Counted from the stretch's first letter, positions 20,990 to 32,700 are shown. The stretch is 64,000 nt of DNA from Siphonodentalium dalli (GCA_032622095.1 CP136061.1:198826244-198890243); one strand, 5' to 3'. The notes: generated by a model from the sequence alone, not told the origin. Numbers and translations: made by a program.

Positions 20990-22657
20990 GTTTTAACGTC
21001 TGTATGTGAACTGTTGGATGGTTTCTTTTGTGAGTTGAGTTTTGTATATGGTGTTGACAGCATGTTCGACGTATTGACACACGCTGGCTTTGGTATTTGC
21101 ATGGAGACAGGTGACATCAGACCAGCCTGCATGGAGACAGGTGACATCAGACCAGCTAGCAGGGACTCCGTAGATCTGCCGGAGGTCCCTGCTGTCGGCG
21201 CGGAGACAGAGACGCTGATTCCAGCCCCGATGTGGATATCTTTGTTTGTCAGATAGGGCGCTGACAATGGTCGATGTTATTACAGCTGCAAGCTTTAGGG
21301 TTTCAGTGATGTCGGCGGGTTTGCTTGTGGCGGCTGCGTATGTGAGCTTTTGTGTTTCTTTTGATGTTACTTCAGTTTTAAAAACTGTGCATCCCTTGTA
21401 TGCTGAGTGGTGATCACTGTCGCAGTTCGCGCATCTTTTGATGTTACTGGTGCAGTCTTGGTGTTTGTGATTTCCCGCGCAATTTTTGCAGATTATGTGT
21501 GATTGAACTTTTGGCATTTGTAGCACTGGGTTACGTTTGGTCGTTCTTTGTATTCGATGACTTTGTATTTGTTTAAGTTGGAGCCTAATCTGACGCCGTT
21601 CATTATAAGTTGCTTTGCTTCTTTATTGTCGCAGGTGATTTTAACTTTCCATGTTGGTTGGTTGTCATGGGAGCTCTTTAGTCTTTGTACAGTGTATTTG
21701 TCGCCAATGTCTTGTTTAATGTCGTCATCTGTGACAGATGGAGGTATGCCACATATAACGGCTTTATGAGTCGTTGGTGTGCTCTGTTGACGGCTTCCGT
21801 TGGTTAGACGGAACGTAATGTTGTTGTCTTTTAAAGCTGGGATGTCTTTTGCTTTTGTCAGTAGATATTGCTTTGTTTCATCATTCTGGGGATAGATTAG
21901 CAGAGTGCCGGCTCTGGTTGTTGATGTCCGGATGGGATATTTTGTCGTGATCGTTCTATGGAGGAAATGTGGACTCTGCTTCATCTCGCTGGTAAGGTTT
22001 TCGACTATTATGATGTCTCTTCGCTTGGTTGGTTTGTTGCTGGAGTGATTGGTCGCTTGTCGTTCTGGTTCTTTTGTCGGGCTAGGCTGTTTGTGCGTTC
22101 TGATCTTTTTGGCTGGCGTGCTGATAGGGATGATAGGGTCTGGGATCATCATGCTAGCTTTTCGTCTTCTTTTTTTTTTGAATATGGTGGCGAATTCTTC
22201 GTCGGATATGTCTTCTTCAGCGTCTGTCATTACCACTTCGATGTGGTCTTCGTGATTTTCTTGAGCGATGGGTACTGTGGTTGGTGACGGTACGGAGGTT
22301 GCTGAGGTTGATGACGATACGGAGGGTAATTTTGCTGCGAAATCTGGAACTGGACCTGATGATGTGGCAGGTGTCGTGGTGTTTTTCTCAGGTTTCTTTT
22401 TATTTTTCTCGGTCTTTTTTTTCTTTTTTACTGGAAGATTTCTCTGCTGTGGGTTGCTTTTCGGGTAAGCGCTCGGCCATCTTGTCGATAGAGGCCCTGC
22501 ACCCAGCAAGTTCACTTCTGCACCCAGCAAGTTGTGTTTCTAGACGATCGATCTGTTTCTTGAGCGATTTGTTCTCTTCTTTAAGGTAGGCAGTAAACTC
22601 ATTTGGCTCGGCGCCCTGAGAAGGGCACTGCGGAGCTGATTTTTGTTTACTGGCCAT
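20990..22657 (-). pseudogene. ORF1 (gag-like RNA-binding protein), copy A
   Basis: It starts at ATG 22,657 (MASKQKSAPQCPSQG). An N-terminal coiled-coil-like stretch (LKEENKSLKKQIDRLETQL) is followed by a lysine-rich region where the reading passes to the +1 frame. Next come a Pro/Ser-rich acidic linker, a basic region, a possible RRM-like part (AVICGIPPSVTDDDIKQDI) and CCHC knuckles (CYKCQKFNHT; CKNCAGNHKHQDC; CANCDSDHHSAYKGC). A 25-bp deletion near 21,497 breaks the first knuckle and the frame. A 132-bp in-frame insertion lies at 21,099-21,230. Confidence 0.8.
21099..21230 (+). repeat. 132-bp inverted ORF3 fragment inserted in ORF1 of copy A
   Basis: Absent at the same place in copy B (34,080). 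The sequence is the reverse complement of about 17,281-17,396 in ORF3, and its first 30 bp (GCATGGAGACAGGTGACATC...) are directly repeated. It adds 44 codons to ORF1 without a stop. The mechanism (gene conversion, template switch or end joining) is not determined. Confidence 0.8.
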
Positions 22658-22866
22658 GTCTAGCTTTTAGCAATTTTGTAAAGTTTTTACTCTTTGTTAA
22701 GCAATTTTATAAAAGTTTACTCTTTAAGTAAGCGATTTTACTCTTAGAGGTAATTTTATAAGTTCTCCTTAAGGAGGAAGATTTTCCGATAAAGAGTGCT
22801 GCTGACTCGATGAGGTGTTCCTGTGAGTGCTGCTGACTCGGTTGTGAATCTGTGACGACTGATGAT
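22658..22866 (-). other. 5' UTR of the 6-kb element, copy A
   Basis: It contains repeated GAGTCAGCAGCACTC (twice) and repeats of AAGCAATTTTATAAA / AGTTTACTC type. Such short repeats upstream of ORF1 may be part of the internal promoter; this is inference. Confidence 0.5.
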
Positions 22867-23223
22867 TTTTTGCGGCCAAAGATGAAATGTATTCGTATCA
22901 CACTGTGATACGGCCAATGAAATCACTGAATTTCAGATTATCAGCTTAACCGCATTATTTCATCAGTATCTGAAGCAAATGAACACCATAAACAATAGAA
23001 AATTAACACAGCTCTTCGTGCGGGATAATCTTTAAAGCCAGTGACACCTCAGTCAGACTGTACAAACATAATGATAATGGGGCATTATTCATCAGGAATA
23101 TTTTTGTTAATTGGAATTATCAAAGCTAATATGCATGTTGTGGCTTCTGAGTAAACAAATTACCAGTTTTTTTTATGGAGACATGGTGTTAAAAGACTCT
23201 TAGTTGCAATTAAGACCCTCGCA
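22867..23223 (+). repeat. Dispersed repeat unit, copy 1 (right part)
   Basis: GCGGCCAAAGATGAAATG to GACCCTCGCA continues the unit split by the 6-kb element. It matches 35,767-36,119 and the reverse complement of 51,252-51,602. It contains the palindrome CGTATCACACTGTGATACG near 22,891. At 23,224 it is interrupted by the CR1-like element; the copy at 36,119/36,120 is the intact junction. Confidence 0.75.
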
Positions 23224-23253
23224 TTGACACTGTTGGTTTTCATTTTCTTCCCG

Positions 23254-26200
23254 ATGGAACAATTCTGCGCTCTCAAACATATCTTGGCAGGCAAGAAACT
23301 ATCTAATTCTCCAAATTCCGATGATAAAAAGACGAAGTTGAACACTAAATTTGCGATGTCACACACAATTGTATTCCTCTTCACATGCGTGACATTTCTA
23401 ACTGTATTAGCGGTATCTTTAGCAAAGGCCCTTTTGGTCCTGGCAGGAGACGTGGAGACTAACCCAGGCCCCTCAACCGAACAACACAATCACTCGGTAC
23501 TTGTACTGAATACACAGAGTATCAGAAATAAAGTAGATATACTTGCAGCCGAAACATCAAATGGGGAGTACGACATATGTCTATTAACCGAATCCTGGCT
23601 CGATCATTCTATCCCGGATTCAGAAATCCATCTTCCTGGCTACCATGATCCTGCCCGCAAAGACAGGATAGATGGCAGAACAGGAGGGTGTGTGTGTATT
23701 TACGTTCGTGACACTATACCATTCAAAATACGCGATGAACTTGACAGTGACGAAGTAGAAAATATCTGGATAGAGGTTACAATTAACACAAAACGTTGTC
23801 TTGTAGGATGTTTTTATCGCCCTCCCAACTCCCCCGCAAGCCTGTGGACAAAAATTAATGATAACATTTCTCTTGCGCGCGATAGCGACCTGGATGTCAT
23901 AATAGGTGGAGATTTCAATGAAAACTATGTACGCAACGGTAATGGTAATATAAACGGCATATGTAGCGAACGAGGTCTGACCCAACTGGTCACTGATAAA
24001 ACGCATTTTACTGAAAATTCCTCATCCATTCTCGACTTGCTCATGACTAGCAACCCTGACCTTATTGATTCCCCTTGTGTTCTTGGCAACATATTCGACA
24101 ACACAATTAGGTATCACTGTCCGGTTGTTGCTCAGATAAAACTTTTGAAAAATAAGTCGGCTACAACTCTCACTAGACGTATCTGGAATTATAATCTGGC
24201 TGACTTCGATACCATGAACGAAGACTTCTTGAGCTGGAACTATGATGATAATACAGCATTTGAACTTTCAGCTCATGCAGATAACTTGACTGCAAAAATT
24301 CAAAAGGTATGCAGTGACAATATCCCCAATAAGATAGTACTTATCCGGAAAGGTAGTCCCCAATGGCTTACGTGTAATGTACGGAAACTGATGAGGCAAC
24401 GAAATCGATTACACAAGATAGCTAAAAGGAAAAACACACCACAAACATGGGCAAACTTCAGATCTAAACGTAATGAAACTACATCGGCTATTAGAAAAAG
24501 CAAACGTGATTATGACACCAAGAATGAGAACACATTGAATAGCCCATCACATGACCAGTCTTCCTGGTGGAAAACACTCCAAAAAATAGTATTTGCTACC
24601 AGTGATAGATCAATACCCCCCTTGAACACCAACGGCGACTTCCTGATATCACCAACTGAAAAAGCAAATGCTTTCAATTCGTATTTTTGTAAAATTTCAT
24701 CAGTTGATGACGTCGGGAAACGCCTACCAGTCCTTGAACCGGATAACTCCATATCCACATTAAGCGATATAAAAATCACAGCCCCTGACATTTACAAAGC
24801 GTTAAAAAGTCTTAAAATATCTAAGTCAAGTGGGCCCGACGGAATAAGTCCGAGAGTTTTGAAAAGTTGTGCCTCCTCGCTCTGTGAACCTCTTGAATTC
24901 TATTTTAGAACATTTACCGAAAACAGTTACTACCCACACCAGTGGAAGCGTTCACATGTTACACCTATATTTAAGAGTGGTGATCCCGGTCTTATATCAA
25001 ATTACCGACCAATTTCTCTACTAAGCTGCGTCTCAAAGGTCTATGAAAAATGTATTTATAAATATCTATGGGAATTTCTTGATGAAAACAAACTCCTATC
25101 ATTTTACCAAGCTGGTTTCATGCGCAACGATTCAACGGTTTTTCAACTTACCGAAATATATGACAATATATGTCGATCATTAGACGACGGAAAAGAGGTC
25201 CGGTGTATATTCTGTGACATAAGTAAAGCATTCGATAAAGTCTGGCACCGTGGCCTCTTGAACAAACTGACAAAAATTGGTATAAGAGGAAACTTGTATA
25301 ACTTGATGAAATCGTATCTAGAATGTAGACAACAACAGGTTGTCATAGACGGCACACGTTCGGAACTACAAGATGTAACAGCAGGTGTGCCGCAAGGCTC
25401 AGTATTAGGCCCACTTCTGTTTTTAATTTATATTAATGATATAACCGAAAATATACGATGCAACATTCGTCTATTTGCTGATGACACTTCTCTATTTCTT
25501 ACCATCGAAGACCCCACCATGGCCGCAAAACTAATCAACGATGACCTCGAAACTCTCATGTGTTGGGCATCAGAATGGCTTGTAAAATTCAATCCCCTGA
25601 AAACGGAATCTCTCTTAATCTCCAGGAAAGAAACACCAGTATATCATCCACATTTGACCATGGGAACCGCGACAATTGTTGAGGTTGACAGCCATAAACA
25701 TCTGGGACTTACTTTCGACAACATGGGCTCTTGGGGTATCCACATCAGATCTATGCTTGACAAAGCATGGAGTCGAGTAAATCTAGTACGTAAACACAGA
25801 TACAGGCTAAGCAGAGTAACGCTTGAAAAAATACATTATACATTTATCCGACCAATACTGGAATATGCCTCCCCTGTTTGGGATAACTGCCCTGATTATC
25901 TTAGTGATGACATTGAAAAGGTTCAGTATGAAATGGCCCGAATAGTAACAGGTGCAACCATCAGTACGAGTAACGCGTGCCTTTTGTCAGAGACTGGCTG
26001 GGAACTCCTCTCTTCACGCCGTAGAAAACACAAGCTTTGCCAATTTTTTTAAATGATACGAGGAACTGCTCCATCAATTTTAAGAAATTATGTACGACCA
26101 ATTCAGGCAAATAATTCCAGATATAACTTCAGATTTGAACATATAAGACTACCCTCGAATATTAATTATGACTATTATATGGATTCTTTCTTACCATCTG

Positions 26201-26628
26201 CAATTACCGAATGGAACAAACTGTCAGAAACTACAAAGAGCAGCAGTACAATCGAAGACTTCAAAAAGGAACTGAACAGTGACAATATACGTCCACCTGC
26301 CTATTTTTATCATAGTAAATGTCGTAAATCTCATATCCTCCATACCCGGTTAAGATTGAACTGCAGCCACCTAAGTGGTGACCTGACAGATAACCATGTA
26401 ACAATTTCCCCCTTCTGTCTATGTGGGGAATTTGAGACAACTTACCACTATCTCTTTGAATGTACATTTTATCAAGAGCCCAGAAGAGAACTATATGACT
26501 CCCTACCAAATGTTGCCTTATCTGAGAATACACTAATGCGGGGGTCAAGAGAGCTTAGTCTTCGCGAAAACAAACAAATATTTAATGCAGTACAGACATA
26601 TATTATGAGAACAAAAAGATTTCCATGA
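23254..26628 (+). pseudogene. CR1-like ORF2 polyprotein, 2A-EN-RT, one in-frame stop
   Basis: The first ATG is 23,254, with another at 23,356 (MSHTIVFLF). A hydrophobic segment (FLFTCVTFLTVLAVSLA) precedes the 2A motif GDVETNPGP (23,446-23,472). Then come the endonuclease (VLNTQSIRNK, CLLTESWLD, IIGGDFNEN, SILDLLMTSN, IRYHCPVV) and the RT (NYRPISLLSCVSKVYEK, CDISKAFDKVWHRGL, GVPQGSVLGPLLFLIYIND, LFADDTSLFL). The C-terminal domain has a C-x-C-x(9)-H-x(4)-C finger (CLCGEFETTYHYLFEC). The only break I see is TAA at 26,050-26,052, where the relative at 49 kb has a sense codon; the same frame continues to TGA at 26,628. The SDH triad region reads RYH. It is nearly intact, hence young. Confidence 0.85.
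23446..23472 (+). other. 2A-type ribosome-skipping motif GDVETNPGP
   Basis: This matches the D(V/I)ExNPG|P consensus for co-translational skipping between G and P. A hydrophobic, signal-like segment lies directly upstream, the arrangement reported for some invertebrate LINE 2As. Skipping would release the EN-RT protein starting at the proline. Activity is not shown by sequence alone. Confidence 0.8.
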
Positions 26629-26961
26629 TCTGTATTGGTAACAAATTGCTTTGGATTCCGGCCGCGTTATGCGGCAGCACGATGTTCCCCATTATATATG
26701 TAGTACTAAATGTCTTCCGATAACGATTATTTTGTAAGTTACTTACTTGTCACTATCCTGTATATACGTGAAATGATTCTACATGAAGAATACAGCAATA
26801 TTCGCAGTGAACCCCATTGAAATGAAATAGGAATTGGCCATTGCGATTGACCCCCGCCCGTGAAGCCTGACGCATGCATATTACTACGAGCATAATTTTC
26901 ATCACGCAGCAAATAAATTATTGAAAACTCTGTCCCCTCTACTTTCTCACTCTCTCTCTCA

Positions 26962-27030
<69 letters not shown>

Positions 27031-27306
27031 CCTGCTATCCCTAGCACTATCTTCCGCTGTGTCCATCCCAACTTAGTTACTTCTCCTTTAAAAATATTAT
27101 TTCTATTATTTCCCGTCTGATCGATACCCCTCCCTCACTTATTGGGGAAGGGGCATGTCGCAAAAGAGGAGAAGACTTCATATAAGCTCTCGGGTTTGTT
27201 GTCTGATCCTCATTTCCATACATTATCTCTTATATGTTGTATATTTATGTCATTTGTGTATTATGTGTATTATGTTTGGATTTGGAAATAAAAATATGTT
27301 TACACT
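26629..27306 (+). other. 3' UTR of CR1-like element 1
   Basis: It contains a CT microsatellite (26,945-27,026), a CCCCT...AGGGG hairpin near 27,126-27,152, the conserved GAGGA...ATCCTC stem-loop (27,166-27,211), and the terminal AAATAAAAATATGTTTACACT at 27,286-27,306. Confidence 0.65.
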
Positions 27307-27918
27307 AATAAATGCTTCAACAAACGCTCTTTATTGGCTACCATATACATGTTCTCTGTATACTAAAGGGCTAATGTATACATACAGACCGGTATAGATA
27401 ACTTTTAAGAGTGTTAACAATATTTTATTAGAACGAAACAACAGAACGTCACATTTACAATGTATACATGGAAAAATTACAAATGGTTCAAATGGCGATA
27501 TGATAACAAGCAATAAGCAAAAATTAGTGCATACAATCATGCCTCAGTCATAGTCGAAATTTTAAATTATGGTAGTGTCCAACATAGAAACGGAATAAGA
27601 AATCAATTATGTTTCAGCACCCAGAAGATGTGATATAATGAAATTAGATCATTGTTATATGCCGGTTGTGTGTACCAATAAAGTAAATACAACTAGTAAA
27701 TACAATCAGTTTTAAGTGCATCAATATACCAAGGTCATCACTGAGTTCATTTAACAAAATTTAACAAAGTATATATAGATTTTATGCTCATATTTTTCAT
27801 ACTAGTATGTGGCCATATATGTATGTTTATTTCAGTTGATGAGGCGGTGCAAAGTGTTAGAGAGCGTGGCAGGCATTGAGACAGCCTTTCCCCGATTCTT
27901 TTTTCCATATACCTATAA
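27307..27918 (+). repeat. Repeat DNA at start of first duplicate block
   Basis: It matches 36,120-36,730 almost base for base. It is AT-rich with no gene and contains the right edge of the dispersed repeat (ATGCTTCAACAAACGCTC) seen inverted at 51,219-51,250. Confidence 0.6.
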
Positions 27919-28614
27919 ATGTTCAACTTGCAAAAAATTAGAAATTCGGACACCGGCATTTACCTTAAACTTCTCCTTCTGTTACATGCAGACGATACCA
28001 TACTTATGTCGAATACAAAGGAAGGGCTACAACATTCATTAAATAAATTCACAGAATATTGCGATATCTGGAAGATGAAAGTAAACCTCTCGAAAACAAA
28101 TGTTGTAATATTCGGAAGAAGTCGCAAGAAAAATAAGGAAGCACAATTTAGTTTAAAAATAGAAGTTGTAAACAACTATAAATACCTCGGATCGGAGTTC
28201 AACAAATCAGGTAGATTCATCAGGGAAAGAAACATCAGATGTAATATCGCAAAAAAGGCAATGTATACGCATTAATTAACACAGCCCGCAGTAACAAACT
28301 GTCGGTCGAATCTATACTCGAAGTTTATGAAAAATCTGTAGTACCCATCATTACATACGGCGCCGAGATTTGGGGGTTTGAAAACCTTGAATGTTTCAGA
28401 AAAATAGAAACATGGTTTCTATGTTTTATTCTTAACTTGAACAAGTCGACTTCCCAAACATTTATATACGGAGAGCTGGGAATCCTACCAATCGTGACGA
28501 AAATCAAGTCAAAACCCCTAATATACTGGAGCAAGATAATATCTATGGAAAACACCAGACTCCCCTACAACCTTTACAACATTATGAAAGAATCAAGTGC
28601 GAAAGAATCATAAA
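27919..28614 (+). pseudogene. RT fragment ('R' element), first copy
   Basis: The fragment starts just before the RT box (LLLLLHADDTILMSN) and carries KVNLSKTNVVIFGRSRK, NYKYLGSEF and, after a frameshift near 28,257, TYGAEIWGFENL and AFIYGEL-type motifs. The EN and most of the RT palm are absent (5' truncation). Compared with the second copy at 36,731 it lacks ten bases near 28,155 and one A near 28,257. At 28,605-28,614 it is interrupted by a CR1 tail and continues at 29,691. Confidence 0.8.
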
Positions 28615-29690
28615 CACCCAGGGGCTGACAGATATGACTTTCGGAGAACTGACTTAAGATCCCCTTTTTCGGACACATCATCATACCAACGATCATTCTT
28701 GCCCGCGACAACACGCCAGTGGAATAAATTATCTGTTGACCTGAAAAATTCAGAAACTCTAGAAAATTTTAAATACAAATTGAATACCAATCTGCGCCTA
28801 AGACAAAAGAATGTTCGCCATTATAGCTATAGCAAAATTGTTTAATGCCGCAAAGCCCAGTTAATTCACACGCAACTTCGACTAGGATGCAGTAACCTCA
28901 ATGATGATCTCAGTCGCAACCATTTAAACGAATCTGATAAATTCTAATGTGGGGAAGTCGAGACTGCCGACCACTTTTTACTATATTGTCCCAGATACTC
29001 GACACTACGAATTGAAATTTTCTCAGTATTAGCACAAAATTTGTGGAGATCTGATATTCTTCTTAAGGGATCTATTTCATTTCCCAAAAGACTTAATAAG
29101 GCCATATTTGAGGCAACTCAAACATTTATACTAACAAGCAATCGATTTCGTTAGTCGCCAATTGTATTTCTGATATTCACAATAAGTAGCTGCCCGGATT
29201 TGATAGTCTTCAGAGACACAAATAAAAATGATATAGCTATAAATTATATACATATATAGCTAACAATGTGGTAATAATTTCAATAACTCGAATCAAATTT
29301 TTTTTTTAAATAAATAAATAAAACTATTGACTCCACTCGACACATATAGTTTTTAATTTTCCTATGTAAAACAATAACATGCATAAGGGAAGTGATCCTT
29401 GTAAATATATGTGCTAATTGCTTTTTTCCCCTCTGTTCTCACCCAACTGTAATCCATCAGTTCATTAATATTCTTATCATGCTCTGTATCTCTTCCTCTT
29501 ACTTAATCTTGACTTCCACTTTTCACTGACCACTATATGTAATCTATTATTGTCTGAGGAGATGACTCTATATAAGCATCTGATGCTTGTTGTCAAATCC
29601 TCTTCCTCCCTTCTAGTCTTATATTCATACATGTGTCATGTTTTATAATTATATAATTTTGGGAAGAAATAAAATATTGTTTAAACTAAG
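28615..29690 (+). mobile_element. 5'-truncated CR1-like tail inserted in R element, first copy
   Basis: It encodes only the C-terminal domain of a CR1-like ORF2 (RYDFRRTDLRSPF, SFLPATTRQWNKLS, QLRLGCSNLNDDL, ADHFLLYC). It is broken by stops, then a 3' UTR with the GAGGA stem-loop (29,556-29,602) and AAATAAAATATTGTTTAAAC. Flanks GAATCATAAA (28,605-28,614) and GAATCGATAA (29,691-29,700) look like a slightly diverged target duplication. Confidence 0.8.
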
Positions 29691-30146
29691 GAATCGATAA
29701 ATATTCCATGGCTAAAATTTGTACGAACTGAACTAAATAACCTAGGTATGTCTTATACATGGCAGAATCAATCAGTGAGTAGTGTCAAAATATTTTCTTG
29801 TTCTGTAAAACAGAAACTCATGGACGCATACATAACCGAATGGTATTCGTCTTTGGATACATCAAACAAATTTGCGTTTTATAGATCTATAAAACCGAAC
29901 TTCGGTAGACAGAAGTATATATCCTTAGATGATCACAGCGCCTTATTGACCCTCCTAAGATTCAGAACTAGAAACCACAAATTACCAGTGGAAACTGGCT
30001 CATGGATAAATACCCCGTATTCCGATAGGAAATGCAACTTATGTATGGGAGCGCTAGGAGATGAATACCACACCATTCTTATATGCCCGCAGTTAAGAGA
30101 CCTGAGATTTAAATATATTAAACCGTACTACTACAGTCGAACTAAC
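29691..30146 (+). pseudogene. R element C-terminal part, first copy, cut by duplication junction
   Basis: Frame with MSYTWQNQSVSSVKIF, AYITEWYSSLD, a C-x2-C-x8-H-x4-C finger (CNLCMGALGDEYHTILIC) and KYIKPYYYSRTN. It stops abruptly at 30,146, where the 6-kb element sequence begins. The uninterrupted version runs on at 38,997. Confidence 0.8.
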
Positions 30147-30546
30147 TAGCTGGTCTGATGTCACCTGTCTCCATGCAGGCCGGGTCGTCTGGGCGTCTCT
30201 CAGACAACTCCGGCCTACCGGCTGTGACACTGGATGGCTGAACCACACGGGGAGGGGTGACCGGCAGATCAACAGTCACCCCCTTCTTTTTCTTCCATTT
30301 CGCTCGTCTGGCTGCGTCCCTTCTCCTTCGAGCTGGCGTCTTTCTCTTAGGAGGCTCCTCTTTCATAGTACGGCTGGTCTTGGCGTTCCTGCTCCGGGTA
30401 GAAGATCTCTGGATACCAGCATCCTCCGTCCGGAATTCAACACAAAGAACCAAATAGCCCCTGTTAGACTGGAGACTCCAGCTAACAGTGTCCACTATGT
30501 GAGATCTTTGTATTGCAGCTAACGCGGCGTCAGGGATTAGCTCCAT
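30147..30546 (-). pseudogene. ORF3 5' part, copy B
   Basis: ATG 30,546, MELIPDAALAAIQRSH, basic stretch RRRRDAARRAKWKKKK. It is about 130 codons, truncated at the junction. Differences from copy A include both silent and replacement changes, so no claim on selection is possible. Confidence 0.6.
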
Positions 30547-31100
30547 TGTCCGTCGCGCTAAGCCTAATCCAAAACCGTCTCACTCGCCAGCATCAGCACG
30601 AGGGCGGTTGCTTCCAATAAAGGTTACAGACCGCACAACTCACTCGTACCGACGCTCTGACAAAAAGGAACTAATTAAGCCAAATAAAATCTGACTTGTT
30701 CGCTCCACCTTCTGCCAGAGTTTTGTTTTTGCGGTTGTTGTGTGGTTTCCGGCCGTAGGCCGGGTAGGATGGTCGGAACGCATTGTGCAGTTCCCTTCAC
30801 CCTTTCTTTAATTCTTCGATGAAAATCGATTGTTGAGGCTGTTGTATTTGGAGGCAAAGCGGTGGAAGCGTGGTGGAGGAGTCGAGGCTGTTGGGATGTG
30901 AGGATTGGGTTTAGGCTGGATGTCTGGTTGGTGTGGCTGTTGGTTGGCTGGCTTTAAGGCTGATGCGTCTTGGATGCTTGGTTCGTGGTGTGGCTGGCGA
31001 AGTGCTCGAGTGGTTGGGGCTGTATTGGCGTTGGCTGGTGAGGTTATTGGCTGGTTGGTGATTTGGCTGTTGGTTGGCTTGGTTGACGGTTGTATGGGAT

Positions 31101-32700
31101 CTAGATGGGTCTGTCGGTGTTGTCGATTTCTAGGATGGACTTGGTTTTTTTGGTGGAGAGTAGCTGGTTTCGTAGATGGAGTTCTTGGATGAGTGGGCTG
31201 TTGTCAATTCTGGCGAGGGTCTGGTTTCTGAGGTCGGTTAGTCGTTGTTTCATCGTAGGTATGTCTGCTGCGTCGTGGAGGGCTTGGATTGGTGTGAAGA
31301 TTGGCTGATGTAGAGTGGTGCGGAGAGCTTTGTTTTGGACTTTCTGCAGGGTTTCGATTGAGCTGTTGAAGGCTGCTGCTATGATGGGTGCGCCATACTC
31401 CATTACTGGGCGGACGTATAGTTTGAAGAGGTTGATGATGGTCTGGCTGTTGGTTCCCCAGTCGGTACCTCTGAGACAACTTAGCAGGTTTGTTCTTTTT
31501 CTGGCTTTGTCGGCGACTTTTTTGATGTGCGCGGCGAAGGTCATTCGTTGGTCAAGGGTGATTCCTAGTAGGATGGCTTGGTTGGATGGTTGAACGGTCT
31601 CGTTGTCTATCTTGATGTTGATAGTCTCTGTTGTTTTTCTCTGGTGGAATATGATGAGTTGGATTTTCTTGGCGTTGAGTTTTATTCTCCATCTAGAGCA
31701 CCATGTTGATAAGTCGTCGAGGGTCTTTTGTAATCGTTTTTGTAGGATCCTGGGGTTTTTGTGTGTTGTCCAGAGTCCTAGGTCGTCGGCGAATTGTGAG
31801 ATTTCTACGTTGTTTCTTGGGTTGGTGGGTATGTCATTGGCGTATATCAGGAAGAGGAGTGGGCTGAGTACCGATCCTTGTGGGGTTCCGGCGCGTAGGA
31901 ATACTGGGCTGGATGTGTCGTTGTTGATGCGGACGCTGAGTTGACGATCTTGTAGGAAAGAGAATACTAGTCGTGTGTATTTTCGGGCGATGTTGAGCTG
32001 GCTGAACTTGTATCTTAGGCCGTCGTGCCATACGGAATCGAAGACCTTCTCAATGTCAAGAAATACTGCAGCTGTTAACCAGTTTTTGCCAAGGGATAGT
32101 CGGGCGTCTTCAGCTAGTCGAACGATGTGTTCCATGCCTTCTTTGCCTTGTCGGTAGCCACGCTGCCACGGGTTGAAGAAGTTGGAGGATTCAAGGTGCT
32201 CTCGTAGTCGGCTGCTGATAATTCTTTCGAATAGTTTCCCTGTACATTGGAGGAGGCTGATGGGTCGATAGTTGTTGGGAATGGCGCGGTCTTTTTCTGG
32301 CTTTGGTATCATGATACCGACGGCGGTTTTCCATGCTGTTGGGAAGTATCCAATGGTCAGGCAGGCGTTGAATAGAAGGAGTAGTCTGGCGAAGAAGGCT
32401 GGAGGGGCTTGTCGTAGGATGGAGTATGTGATGCTGTCGTTGCCTGGTGCTGAGTTGCCTTTTCCCTTCTTTAGGTTAGATGCGATTTCGTCTTGTGTGA
32501 TTGGAGATGCTACGGGGAAGACATCATCGTGGTCGTTGGTGGTACTTGGAAGTGGTTTGAAGAGGTCGGGGTTGTCTTTGATGTGGTTTTTTACAGTTGC
32601 TTTGAAGGCGTCGTCGTAGGCTGGGCCTTGGTGGGTGTTGTGGATTTTTTGAAGGTTGTCGGCGAAGGCTTCTGCTTTTTCTTTGTCTCCTCAGGTCAGG
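31101..32700 (-). pseudogene. ORF2 reverse transcriptase part, copy B
   Basis: The frame is open from about 32,700 to 31,101; 32,312 is merely an internal ATG. Motifs in order: GKGNSAPGNDSITYSIL, WKTAVGIMIPKPEKDR, NNYRPISLLQCTGKLFERI, AAVFLDIEKVFDSVWHDGL (catalytic Asp present), AGTPQGSVLSPLLFLIYAND and SQFADDLGLW. C-terminal region: LLGITLDQRMTFAAHIKK and YVRPVMEYGAPIIAAA. All RT catalytic aspartates are kept. One extra A in the run near 32,715 puts it out of frame with the endonuclease. Confidence 0.88.

Larger units (their letters stand above)
16747..22866 (-). mobile_element. 6-kb poly(A) non-LTR retrotransposon, copy A
   Basis: The element reads 5' to 3' on the minus strand: 5' UTR (22,866-22,658), ORF1 (gag-like, CCHC knuckles), ORF2 (endonuclease then RT), an unrecognised ORF3, and a short 3' UTR ending in an A tract (T run at 16,747-16,759 on plus). 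No LTRs, protease or integrase are seen. The inverted repeat copy at 51,600-51,632 shows the uninterrupted A/T-rich target. Multiple deletions and frameshifts inactivate this copy. Clade is Jockey/I-like by ORF1 knuckles and EN/RT motifs; finer placement needs phylogeny. Confidence 0.85.
23224..27306 (+). mobile_element. CR1-like non-LTR retrotransposon with 2A peptide, element 1
   Basis: Inserted between GACCCTCGCA and ATAAATGCTTC; both empty-site versions are in the window (36,119 and about 51,252). There is no clear target duplication. It has one long ORF2-type frame, a 3' UTR with a (CT)n tract, a conserved hairpin and an AAATAAAAATATGTTTACACT end without poly(A), as is usual in CR1/L2-type elements. 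It is 5'-truncated or begins immediately before the ORF, with no ORF1 present. Confidence 0.85.

Noticed and set aside
16747-22866. Endogenous retrovirus or LTR retrotransposon
   Set aside because: No LTRs, protease, RNase H-integrase or envelope; APE-type endonuclease and poly(A) end mark a non-LTR element.
23446-23472. 2A motif as evidence of an integrated picorna-like virus
   Set aside because: The peptide is fused to endonuclease and reverse transcriptase with LINE 3' ends; no capsid, helicase or viral polymerase is present.
26945-27026. CT tract as a regulatory GAGA-type element
   Set aside because: Simple microsatellite in a retrotransposon 3' UTR; no independent support.
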